A stretch of 64,000 nucleotides of DNA. Source: Cryptomeria japonica (lineage: Eukaryota > Streptophyta > Pinopsida > Cupressales > Cupressaceae). The notes under the pieces are model-generated. The model was given only the letters and a program-made list of their open reading frames with translations. It ran no database searches and was not told where the DNA came from. Positions 22,259-33,346 of this stretch are shown here, piece by piece (position 1 is the first letter of the stretch; each line of letters opens with the position of its first letter). Location of the stretch: NCBI RefSeq assembly GCF_030272615.1, contig NC_081413.1:563766010-563830009 (forward strand), written 5' to 3'. A program made the position numbers and the translations under genes.

Positions 22259-23370
22259 CAGGTCGGGGAAAAAAGTCCGACCTGCTCTTTTGAAAAGAAA
22301 AATTGTACATCGGGCTTTAAAGTCCGAAGTGCAATTTAAAAAAAAACTTGATCAGCACATCGGACTTTAAAGTCCGATGTGCAATTTGGGATGAGTTATC
22401 AACACATCGGACTTTAAAGTCCGATGTGTCAATCAGGGGAAAAATAGTAACACATCGGACTTTAAAGTCCGATGTGTTGGGGAAAACTTCAAACAAGCAC
22501 ATCGGACTTTAAAGTCCGATGTGCAATCTAGAAAAGATTAAAGGCACATCGGACTTTAAAGTCCGATGTGCTTACAAAGGGGAAGGATAACTGGTTGACA
22601 TGTCGGGTTTTGAAACCCGACATGTTAACCTACTCTCCTCCGCATATCGGATTTTGAAGTCCGATATAGGAAGGGTAAGATCCTGCATATCGGACTTTAA
22701 AATCCGATATGCGGAGAGACTTTTCTCTAGCTGCACACCGGATTTTAAAATCCGGTATGCAGCTTTAGAAGGGGGGCTCCGGAGGGCAATCGGGTTTCGA
22801 AGCCCGATTGTCCTCCGGAACAAGGGAGACAATCGGACTACAAAATCTGATTGCCCTCTGGAGAGAAGCCCGAAAAAGACAAACAAAAACAAAAAGGAAA
22901 ACAAACAAGATGCAAACCTAAAAAAAGGAACCCGAAAACACATAAAATAAAACCCTACCTCTTCCGCAACAAAAGACGATGAAAAATCTGGCAAGGAGAG
23001 ATCTGCCTGAGTCACGGAGAAGAAAATCCGAGTTGCGATGGAGAAAACGGAGGAGGGCGCACGCAAGACAAACGAAAATGAAAACTAAAAACGCAAAAAT
23101 TAAGTTAAAAAGCTTTTTAACAAACCCTAATTAGCAATTAATGCAGCAATAAAGCCAACTCGCAGTGCATGTCGGACTTTAAAGTTCGACATGCAGGCTA
23201 GGACAACTTGCACGTCGGACTTTAAAGTCCGACATGTAGGCAATGGACAAATCACCTGCAGTCCGAACTGCAGTTTAAGAAAACCTACAAATACGCACCG
23301 GACTTTAAAGTCCGAAGTGTATTTAGCAAAAAGGACCCTGCAGTTTGGACTTTAAAGTCCGAACTGCAGG
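22259..23370. repeat. Array of palindromic hairpins upstream of the unknown ORF (copy 1)
   Basis: Eighteen palindromes, most sharing the core GGACTTTAAAGTCC. Centres (approximate): 22271, 22318, 22368, 22415, 22463, 22510, 22557, 22611, 22655, 22698, 22746, 22798 and 22841, then 23180, 23223, 23264, 23306 and 23353. Spacing is 43-54 bp, mostly 47-48. Five consecutive ones (22355-22571) are perfect palindromes of at least 28 nt with different spacers of about 19 nt. Others have different arms but remain paired: 22593-22630 (38 nt), 22729-22764 (36 nt), 22778-22819 (42 nt). The copy centred at 23264 has lost its core. The array ends about 105 bp upstream of the ORF start at 22153. Function unknown. 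Confidence 0.9.
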
Positions 23371-23661
23371 TAAAACTGCAAACTTGAAGGAAAAAGGAAA
23401 ACAAGGAAAACAAGGAACAAAACAAACTAACCGACCAAGTCGATTAAGCTCTCCCGGAGACCATAAGGTACGAAACGGACCAGTTTCGTAGGGTTGCCTC
23501 ACGATTTTGGCCGTGCTGAAATTGATGACAACAAAACCCTAGCCACTGCCCTTGCCTTTTGGCCACGGTTTTACAAACCCTTGGTCAGGTGTTTAGATTT
23601 CTGCAAAAAATGGTGTTGTGGATTTGTTTTGCCTGTGTTTGCGAGGTTTGATAATAGAAAA
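23371..23661. other. Leader-like sequence 5' of the hairpin array
   Basis: No open frame or repeat stands out. It contains the last few hundred bases between the hairpin array and the solo LTR at 23662. With the solo LTR removed it joins the sequence at 25952, which leads to the primer-binding site at 26245-26262. It may therefore be the untranslated leader of the retroelement that carries the unknown ORF. Confidence 0.4.
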
Positions 23662-25951
23662 TGTAATGTCTCCCCTTTTAGATTACTATGCCTTGAGGAC
23701 AATTTAGAATTACAATATCTGATTTTTACAATAAACTTGTGCAATTGGGAATATGAATAATATGATATAAGATACAATAATAAGCAATGTCACTTGCTAT
23801 TTCTGATTTGTACAGTTAAAAGGGTATGCTTAAGTGGATTGATGAACACTTGCACCAAGTGCAAGGGCCACTTGTTGTATTAATGATGACAAGTAAATAT
23901 AAACTGAGATATGAATTGATATTGTCTATGGCAATCTGAACTGCTGCCTCCTTACAGTCACTCAAATCCTGCAAAGTCTGATTTCTATTATCACCTGAGA
24001 CTATATAGCCATTGTGTCCTGATTTGGATATATTAACTTGCAACAATGATGTGATCAGCTGTTTCAGATCTGATAATATTATCTTGCCCTTTGATGGGGC
24101 TGTTTCTGATATATGATTGTTTGGAATATGTACCCGATTTTGGGTCTTCGACCTTCCTTACTTTGATACTCTTCCCAACTGGAAATAGAGTTCAGATAAA
24201 ACCTATTCTTAACACTTGGTCAACTGCCCCACTAGAGCAATCCAAAAGGATAAGAGGAAAAGAAATAATTAAACTAATTCCATCCCCCTTTTGATGTTTC
24301 AATCTCCCTTTTTATATCCCCTTAGAGATAACTTTTCTCAAACAGTCACAACCTTTCCATTAAGTCATAACTTCTTCTTCTTAGTAGTCGCACCCTTTGG
24401 CTTAGGAGTAATGCAACTAAATAATTATTATTCGTTTGGCTAAGTGTTATTGCCACCTACTGGATTGTTACCCTTCATAGATCAATTAGCAAATTTCTAA
24501 CATAATTGCTGGTGTTTAGTCTTCAATATCTTCAATGAATATGATCACGTTTTTTCTTTCATCAATTTATTCCTCATTTTCTGATTTGGCAATCACTGTC
24601 TTCCTTTCTTTAAGATTTTCGATGTCTACCTGCTGCTTGCGTATCATCGCACCCAATGGTAGGAGTTGCGTCCAGTTATTACAATTACAGTGACCTTTGC
24701 TGGCAAGTATTCCTTACAGTACTAAGGATCATCGATGAAGTTGTTTATATGGGAATCAATATTTAAGAAGTCTGGCTAATACACTATCTCTGGCAAGTGT
24801 AATTGCTTCTTTGAACCATTGCCATTACTATGATATTGCAGCTTGGCTATATTTCAGTATTAAATTTCTTTTTCCTTATTTAATTCTCCTTTATTGGTGC
24901 TCTTCACCTTCCTTCCTTTAATAACTGCCAATACCCTCCAGTATTTATTTTCTATTTTACAATGCTCAGCGATCTTGTATCTCTTAATTGAATCGTAGGT
25001 AACATGACATTACTCTCACATGCTATGTTATCTCTAATCTGAAGTCTCACAAATTGCCGCCTTGGTGTTTATCAATAAACATGTTAATGAATCGCTGCTA
25101 ATGATAATTGTTTACATTCACGTCTTAGCAACTTGTTAATGATCTTGATTGCCATTAGTGAAGTCGCACCCCCTCTTGGCAGATTGTCCTCTGGTGATTA
25201 CTCTCGTTGACTGAATAAATTGGTTCCTTCGTCTTCAACCTATGAACTGTTGTTGTCTCAGAAACTCTTTGTAATTGCTTTATTAGTTATCGCTATCATA
25301 TAGAACTTTCCTCTCCGTTTATCCATGGCTGCTCCATTTCTAATAGCTATTTTTATTAAACACTGTCAATGCTAGTCGCTGCTCCCATGCTTTCATTTCT
25401 GTGCATTACAATGTAGAGAAAACCTTGCTATTATGAAGTCAGTTTTCTTAGTTTATAAAGTCAGGTATATTTCTTTAATGTGCTTCAAGTAGTTTTTAGA
25501 ATATTTATTGTATTACGTGTGTTGCAACTAAATTACTACGCACCAACCTTTCCAATAAAGTCTTGTCTTTCTTGTGATCTCTTCAATCTGTGATGATCAA
25601 TCAGATCTTCTTCGTACGATCAGTATACTTCTCCTATCAGATCTGCATTTATTCTTTGTCAAGTCTGCATATCCTTTATCCAAACTGCCTATATCTCTTA
25701 TCAAGTCTGCACCATGAGGTCTTCACAAATATGCTCATAGTCTTCATAAATCTGCTCATAAAATTCTGTAAATGTGCTCACTATTTGGAAGGATATTCTA
25801 TTAAACTCCTTTTCACAGTCAGATCTGCGCTTATTTAAATCCCCATGCATACCACCAAGAGCCAGGATGTTAATGCCTGTAACTTAATAACAGTGCTGAT
25901 CTGGTCTGATCCATGGTGATACACTGCACTCGTTTGGTTGGGGATATCACA
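23662..25951. mobile_element. Solo LTR, 2,290 bp, 5-bp target duplication GAAAA
   Basis: Begins TGTAATGTCTCCCC and ends GGGGATATCACA. The flanking pentamers GAAAA at 23657-23661 and 25952-25956 are identical. No coding sequence inside. This is the expected product of recombination between the two LTRs of one element. It belongs to the same terminal-motif group (TGTAATGTCCCC type) as the LTRs at 10952, 49638 and 58911. Confidence 0.82.
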
Positions 25952-25956
25952 GAAAA

Positions 25957-26283
25957 TAACTCTTTGTTGGTGATTCATTATGATCTTCACAGATCTTTAG
26001 CATTTCTATCATGATCTTTTCTGTGATTTTCAAATTAGAAAACTTGCTAAAAGAGAAACCCTTGGTCCACGGTTTTCCACAAAGCAATTGCTGTGATTTT
26101 TTGTGAAAAAATCCTGTGAATCCTCCGCAGAACATAAGACAATTTTATTAAATAAAATCTGCAATTTGCAAAAAAATCTTCTATGAATTATTGAAATATT
26201 AACCTTGAAATTTCTTCTTTGGGTTACATGATTTTGTCCCTGTTGTTCTGGCTTTGATACCATATTTTTTTTTTCAAATATGC
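25957..26283 (-). other. Retroelement leader with primer-binding site
   Basis: The minus-strand sequence at 26262-26245 reads TGGTATCAAAGCCAGAAC, one substitution from the usual tRNA-Met primer-site core. It lies just inside the LTR at 26284-27232. The stretch 25957-26244 is then internal leader, interrupted by the solo LTR at 23662-25951. A short minus-strand frame covers part of it, but I recognise no gag. Confidence 0.6.
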
Positions 26284-27232
26284 TGTAGCATAAATAGATA
26301 AGAACATCTTCAAATCAGTTTTCAATTCCTTTAAAAAACTTACAAGGTAATCTCCATAATTGATATTACTCTCAGCTGCATGGAAATTCATTATATATTT
26401 AGTTTTTCAGCAAGGTTGCATGGGTACGGGGGTACTTGGAGACTTTAGAGACTGGTGCTGGTACTGGTACGGCTATTTTTTCAAAATAGGAGATGTGGGT
26501 ACTTGGAGACGCCAGTTTCTTTTAAATATAATTTAATAATTTATAGAAATTCTGAAAATATAATGACATTGAACATTAAATATAATGACATTAAATAGAA
26601 TATAATAATTTAGTAATGGCTGTTGCAACGTTTTAAGAAATCCTTGCGACCTGCATTTGTTTTGAGCATTGTTTTATTTCCGTTTGTACTACATTTTGAT
26701 TATTTTGTTGCCTGTTTTTTATTTTTAAACATTTTAAGGTTTCCTTTTTTTTTTGTTTGGCTTGGAGACTGTGGGAGACGGGCGGATATGTTAGCGGGAA
26801 GTCTCCTCTCTATGGAGACGTTTCAACCAAGTTTCTGGTGCGGGATACGCGTCCGAGTCTCCGGTACAAGTACCCAAGGGCTGGGAACAAGTACCCATGC
26901 AACCTTGTTTTTCAGTCCTTTGAAAAACTTAGTCCTTCATTCCTTTGAAAAACATATTAATCTTCTTTCTTACTTCTATCTTTATACTAATTCAGTTAAA
27001 AATCTGATCTTCCAAAAAGCCTTCCTTATTTCTTAGAAGAGATGAATTGGAAGATAAGTCTATGTCATTAGTGATTATCTACACTTTATTAGACTTAATT
27101 AGCTCAATAAAAGACTTAAACTTTCATCCATAAAAGTGAAATATAAAATAGGATAACTCGAACTACTTGAACTCTTTCCACACATTCACACTGAACCTGT
27201 GTGGAAGTTCCTGTCTGAGCAAAACCTCAACA
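26284..27232 (-). mobile_element. LTR (5' copy) interrupted by a small hAT element
   Basis: The + strand starts TGTAGCATAAATAGATAAG and ends AACCTCAACA. Minus the hAT insert and its duplication it is about 444 bp, matching the 440-bp LTR at 10682-13747 in length, order and sequence. The adjacent primer-binding site shows that it is a 5' LTR of a minus-strand element. If the two belong together, the element spans about 16.5 kb, including later insertions. Confidence 0.65.
26411..26907. mobile_element. Non-autonomous hAT-type transposon, 497 bp
   Basis: The ends are a perfect 17-bp inverted repeat, CAAGGTTGCATGGGTAC at the left and its complement at the right. Both sides carry the 8-bp duplication TTTTTCAG (26403-26410 and 26908-26915), the size typical of hAT elements. 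The sibling LTR at 10.7-13.7 kb lacks the insertion and shows the empty site. No transposase frame inside. Confidence 0.9.
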
Positions 27233-27545
27233 GAGATGAAGTCTACTTGCTTGAGGAATACACACCGATGATCTTTTATAGAAGACCTATTGTAGTTTTT
27301 AACCAAGTCTTTGAGATGTCAAATGATTATTCTATCATAGTTTGTACGTGTCTCTTTCAATAAATTAAGTCACAACCCAGACCTAGATCTCTTTTAGCTT
27401 CTATAATCAATGAGTGATGGTAAAAGTTGACTCATCATTCTACTTCATTGTACAGAACACTATGGTATGAAGTCAACATTGAGATCTTTTGTACATTTTA
27501 ATCAAGTTCGTGAGGTGTCAACTGTCAAATGATTCTTCTATTGTA
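27233..27545. repeat. Second copy of the 240-bp flanking repeat
   Basis: Starts GAGATGAAGTCTACTTGC directly at the LTR edge and matches 10373-10608 in the same orientation (CTTGAGGAATA, GAGATGTCAAATGATTATT, AGTTTGTA). A second partial unit follows from about 27420. Its presence on both sides suggests the large retroelement entered a pre-existing tandem repeat. Confidence 0.55.
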
Positions 27546-29416
27546 TTTTGTGCATGCATCTTCCTGCAAAGACAGGCCTGTTTTAGCACATTTAGTTTTG
27601 CCACTCTGGGACTAACTTCAGTTGAAGCGTCATGTATAAATACACATATAAAATATTTGCTGTCATAAATACATCAGTCTCTTTACAACTTAGCATTTTT
27701 AATTGTCAAAAGTTAAAACACTGCATATAAAAGTATGGTTATATAGCATATCAACTTAAGCAAAACTTCCACTCAAGCTTGAGACCACTTACTGAAACGT
27801 TAGGTTTTATGTCAATTACACTGGAAAAAAAGAGTTTATCATAGCAATGTTGAGGCTTTAAAAGGTAAAAGATAATTCGTAAGCTCACCATCTGACTCTT
27901 GGTAATTAGTTGCAATGCGATGCAACTGCTCGCCCATTGGCCTGAAATGCAGGCCTGATTCCGTAGGAGGAGGAGAATTAGCAGTAAGCAAATCATATAT
28001 TCAGAAATTGAAGTGGCAGTTCTGTCCGCAGTAACTCTGTTGGGAATACTGAAATTGGACATGAGACATAGGCATAAGTTGCTCCAGTCGAGGATTTAGC
28101 ATAGGGTATTCAACAAGTTCCAGGTGGAGGACATAGGTAATAGGTGGCCCCCAGTTCTTCATCTAGCTCTTTTCAGACTCGAGGTGTTTCTCAACCTTGT
28201 GCTGCTGTTATTTCAGCAGATCCTCCTTGGCTAGGATTATAACCTTCTTGTTGGGCCATCCTGACCTGTGATATTTTGTTCTCCGTTTCTTGATAGGATG
28301 CTGCAAGATAGAAAAGAGAGTGCCTTGAACAATTTGAAAGCAATCATAGATTCTCCCATAGTTTGCCAACTCAGTCTTGAAACCAGCAAGCCCAAAATTT
28401 TCGGCTCGGCAAAACTCGGCAAAGAAACATATTTTTTTTTTGCAAAAGTCAATTATAAAATGTATGAAATTAAAGATTGACATCTCAAAGGAGGCATGAT
28501 TTTGTAGCAAAAAAACATGTGAAAAATGCGTTTTAACCAGCTTTTTGCCTGCCTTGGTGTTTTTACCTGCAATTTACCTATCTTTAAAAACTCGGAAGTT
28601 AAAGTTGTAAAAACTCGCCCAACAAAAAAAAAGGGGAGTACTTGCAAAGTTTGCAAATTATGGTTTCTCCTTTGATTAGGTGGTTTACTAATACCATGAT
28701 TAGTGGTTTCCATTCCCCATTCCTCAACATGATGCCACATATTGTGGAAGGTGCGGTAAAAAGAAAATAAAAATATTTAATTTTAATGTCTATGAATGGC
28801 CAATAATACCTACAATTATTACATCAACAAAATACTAGGGCAACATGGACCCTAGGCTCAAAGAAACACAATAAAGCAAGAAAACAAATAAAATAGACAA
28901 GAGAGGGTAAACCTAAAATGGTTCCTCCAAAACAAGGCAAGCATAAATAGATGTGCAAGGGGAGGACCCCTCAAAGCAGTTGGAGTGGATGAATACCAAA
29001 ACTAGAAGTTTAGGTAGGAAACAAAAATCATTAGAGGTTCATTCTTTGGCATGCTTTGGAGGAGCCAATATCATCATCAATCACTATGGGAGTATCAATG
29101 CAGAATCTAAAAATCCTCATTGGGGAGTGTGTAGGGTTAACTAGTTGGGTTGGAAAACCATAGGAGGCAATTGATTCCCCTTAGAACCTCCTCTAATACA
29201 CAAGGCTGCAGAATAGTTGGTGGTATAAAAGAAATTTTAAATTTGTGATGCGAGCTTTCTCTTGAGACTTATGTTGTGATAGAGGAGTGCTAGAGGGTCC
29301 TTGTTGTTGAGAGGAGATAGGACCATAATTACTAGACTTTGAGTTGAGGTGTTAGGGAGCCCTAGTAGTAGTAGAACACAAGAGGGATGGTTGAAGTGAT
29401 TTGGATATGCTGATTG
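27546..29416. other. Unclassified intronic DNA with exon-like relic
   Basis: Mostly low-information repeat DNA. On the minus strand between about 28136 and 27850 one frame reads LNPRLEQLMPMSHVQFQYSQ and TESGLHFRPMGEQLHRIATN with one in-frame stop, which looks like a decayed protein-coding segment of a gene I do not recognise. ACTCGGCAAA-type motifs near 28400 resemble subterminal motifs of the hAT element at 38685. Confidence 0.3.
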
Positions 29417-32400
29417 TGTGATGCCCCACCAAGGAACCCTAGAGGATAAGAGCAAAATATACACGAAATACATGGAATTTTTTTTTTTGAAGTAATCAAG
29501 TGTTGTCATGCATTACATAAACGAGTGTAACTCTCAATTTCAAGATAAGGTCAAATATACGTTAACCAACTATGCACATGCAAAAGTCTAAACTCTTGGA
29601 AGTCCATCTGAGATAACTCAAGTCACCTCTAAGGGTTCTTTGACATCTCTACCTTAGCAACGCATTCAAGATTGGATCAACAACACATGATCCACTACGA
29701 GATGACTAAATCAACCTCCAACACTACAGACATATCTATGTTCACTTTAAATCCCATTAGAAATGTTCTTATGATAACACCATGATACACCATGAAAAAT
29801 AAATTGTGTGCTTTATTCATGAATATACCCCATATATATAGCAATTTACATGATGGTGTTCTAAAAAGAACAAATTGTTTAATTGAAGCTTAAACTGACA
29901 ATTATGTCTTCTAATAAAAGATGCCTAAATAAACAAAAACTAAATAAACTAAATGAACTAAATGACCATTAAAAGAACAACTAAAAATAGTTGACTAAAT
30001 AATAATTAAATATTCTAATAACCAAGAATAGAGAAGCATAAGAGATCATACTTTGTGCCCGATTCTAACGTCGATGCACATAAAGCAGTACCAATACATA
30101 TCCAATAACCATTATTACATCCATCTCCAATTGGAGTGTTCAATACATGCATGATCAATGATACAATACATGCCTCAATATACAAATGATTACATCATAC
30201 AAGAAGGAGAAGGGAATGAGAAGAATCTAGTGCTGAGGAGGGAGGTAGAATCCATTGTCCCAGTCACTAACCAAGTCCTTCAATCCCCAATGGTGGGGTT
30301 GGCAATGCCACCCGACCATGTGGTACCTTAGGTCCACCCCATCATGCTTGTGGAGATAGACACACGATGCAAATAGTCATACAAGAATATAAGGGAGGGT
30401 AATAGGTTTACATAGGAGCCAAACATGGAGCAACTACTCAACATGAACATATCAACCCAACAAGAGTCATAAAGCCACAACAGGATGGAAACACCAACAT
30501 GCATCACTCACATCATAGAGAAACAATCAAATAAGAGAAGGTGCTCAAGCAACAATAAGTAAAATACCGAAGAATGAGGAAGCATCTTCAATCGGCAACA
30601 ATAAGGACAAGGAGGCACCTACAAGAGCAACACCAATTTGCCATACGACATATATGACAATGAGATAACCAAAAGATCAAGCAACAGTAAATCCATAGTG
30701 TGCTACTCAACTATCAGGTCCTAGAGACTAGAGTGCTAGTGTAGGGAGTGTCATCATGTGTGCTCATGAGGATGCCCCACACAGAATCGGGCATTCTCTC
30801 ATATGGACGAGAATGGCAATCATGCAAGATCCGACGCCACATGTGCGAGCATACCACTCTGGGTAAGATCCAACGCCTACATGTGCGGGCATGCCTTCCT
30901 GATACATCCTTGGCCTCATATTAGTGCTCAAGGCATGTTCGGGGCACCAATTATCTTAATTAATGTTTAATCCTACCAAATTTACTATTATGTTATCACT
31001 TGATTAAGTAACTCCCCACATCATGATTGCTAGCAAGCCACTTTGAGTTGAGGACACGTTGGGAGCCACTCTCTAAACCCACTTTAGTGTTAATTTTAGC
31101 AATCAGATTAGCAGTATAGAACAGAAAATCAGAATGCAAAGTAATTCATATGCATAACACACATGTACCCTGGGAAAACCTCCCTCTTGGAGGAAAAATC
31201 CAGCAACCAAAGATCTCAGATCTGATTAGATTAATGTTAGAAGATAATCAAATACAAATTCGCCCACCTAGGGCATGACAAAATTGACTTATCTGAATCA
31301 CAAGTTCTGATTTGAACTTGACTGAATCTCCAATCAGATGTAGGGCAGACCTTAGGGCAGATCAGTCTGATATAGTTCGCACAGCAAGAGGATAGCTTCT
31401 TGGGTCAGAAGTCTGCCGATTTACAAGATTGTGAATTCGCTGTCACTCAGAATGTGCTAGCTGACTCTTGGAGAATATTCGCTGACTTCAACATTGAATT
31501 CGCTGGCAGAGTGGTATTCGCTGATCAAGTGCACATTATTGTATATGAAATGGATTACAATCCATTGATTATATAGGAGGTACAAGCATTATATCTTGCC
31601 TTAGTCGGCTAAGGACTTTGGCGCCAAAATATAATGCTTTTGATTTAAGTTACATGAATAGGTCCATGCTTCCACACGTTACATTTGTGTTTGCCCTTTG
31701 AGTGTTTTATGTACCTAGGCGGGACCAATCTCCAATGGTCACAAGTTACATTATGGGGTCAGACCCATTTATAACCACAAGTTACATAGGTTAGGACCTA
31801 ACCAATAACCCTTACAAATTACACAATAAATTCTAAGGCCGAAGGCCACATCTAAAATTTACCAAGCTAGGTCGGCCCAATCAAGGGATACGACCTAGCT
31901 ACATTTTCAAGATTTAGTACCTTTTTTTCACAATGCCATAACAACCATATACAAGACATATTCAATTGGTCATGCTACCAAGAGAATGGATCCATTTGAT
32001 CCCACAATGAAATACAATCATATAAAATGATAGAAGGCATCTATTTCAAGTTAACCATATAGTACTTGCTCATATCAAGAGCTATCAACTCATTACACCA
32101 GGGAAGGCACGAGTCAAGCATCAATGCCAACTTCAATGCAAATCAACATACTATAATGCCCACACACACGAGGCTCATACGTGAATGAGAACAAGGCATA
32201 GATACATATTCTAATCTTCATAATAACATCACAAGGTATCACATACACAATGCATAACCATACCATTACCCAAGGAGCAACCTAAGGGTCTCTAAAACAT
32301 GAAATTCGATCCTAGATTGATCCCAATCTGCAAATACAGGTGCAATTCTCTTTGGCATCTCATAGAAGCATACCATGGCAACACAATTCATCTCACTCAA

Positions 32401-33346
32401 GGTTAATTAGACCCAAGAATCAAGGCACTTTGGAAAACAACTCAACCAAGGTAGCAGAGAAGGCTAAAACCCAAAAAGTTAAAGCAACTCACTAACAAGC
32501 AATTGCGTAATACTTTTAGGAATTGTGTGATTCTTTTAGCAATTGCATCAATCAATTAGCAATTGTGCGAATCTAAGCTGCAATTGTGTAATTCTGGGTG
32601 TAGATGCGCGATTTTGCCTAAAAAACCCAACTAGGGCATCAAGTTTGACAAAAATAAAACATGGGAGGCCAAAATGGAGACCAACCCATTTGAGAACTAC
32701 CTCATGACACTCCAATAAGACACAAAATGATATCAAACTTCCATTACACCCATCCCAAAAGATTTGGACAACAATTTTCCCCATATAAACTCATGTTTTC
32801 AACAATTGCACCATTCAAATCATAGAATCAATTAAACAAGGAGATTCAAATAGAAAGCATGCTTAAATTTCATCACAAATCATTTGCAACTTACTAGAAT
32901 CAATTCAATTGTGAATCAAGGGAGAAATTGAAGATCCTACCTCAACCTTGATGAAAATTTCAAACTTGAAAAGCAAATCACATACACCAAGAGAAGCCAA
33001 ATCCTTTGAGCAGTCTCAAGCACTCATCAACACCAATCTTTCAAGCTAATGCCCACGGAAATCCATCCACCCAATCCCCCTAAATCAACAAACCAAGCTT
33101 CATATGTAGGGTTTTTGAGAGAGAACAATAGGAAGAAAAATGACTCAGAGTTGAGAAAATGAGCTCAACTCCAAAATATAAATTCACTTTTTGAGTGGGG
33201 TTTTATAATAATAAAAACCAATTTAAATTCCAATTATTAAATCAACTCCCAAAAGACTCCCAATGATAAATCACTCAAATCTCATTCAATCAAATGCATA
33301 TAATTTCACATTCTAGTATTAAATTACTTCAACCATATCAAATTAC

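Noticed and set aside
22305-22571. CRISPR array
   Set aside because: Regular palindromic repeats with different spacers look CRISPR-like, but the DNA is plant nuclear, there are no cas genes, spacers are only about 19 nt, and the repeats vary in both arms.
22317-23066. Open frames on both strands giving repeated SDFKVR / YRILKSD peptides
   Set aside because: They are produced by the palindromes themselves, which read similarly on both strands; no independent coding evidence.
30938-31941. 1.0-kb solo LTR (TGTTCGGGGCACC to TTTTTTTCACA)
   Set aside because: The ends look right, but the flanking pentamers (AGGCA and ATGCC) are not duplicates, so it is mentioned only as a possible nested element.
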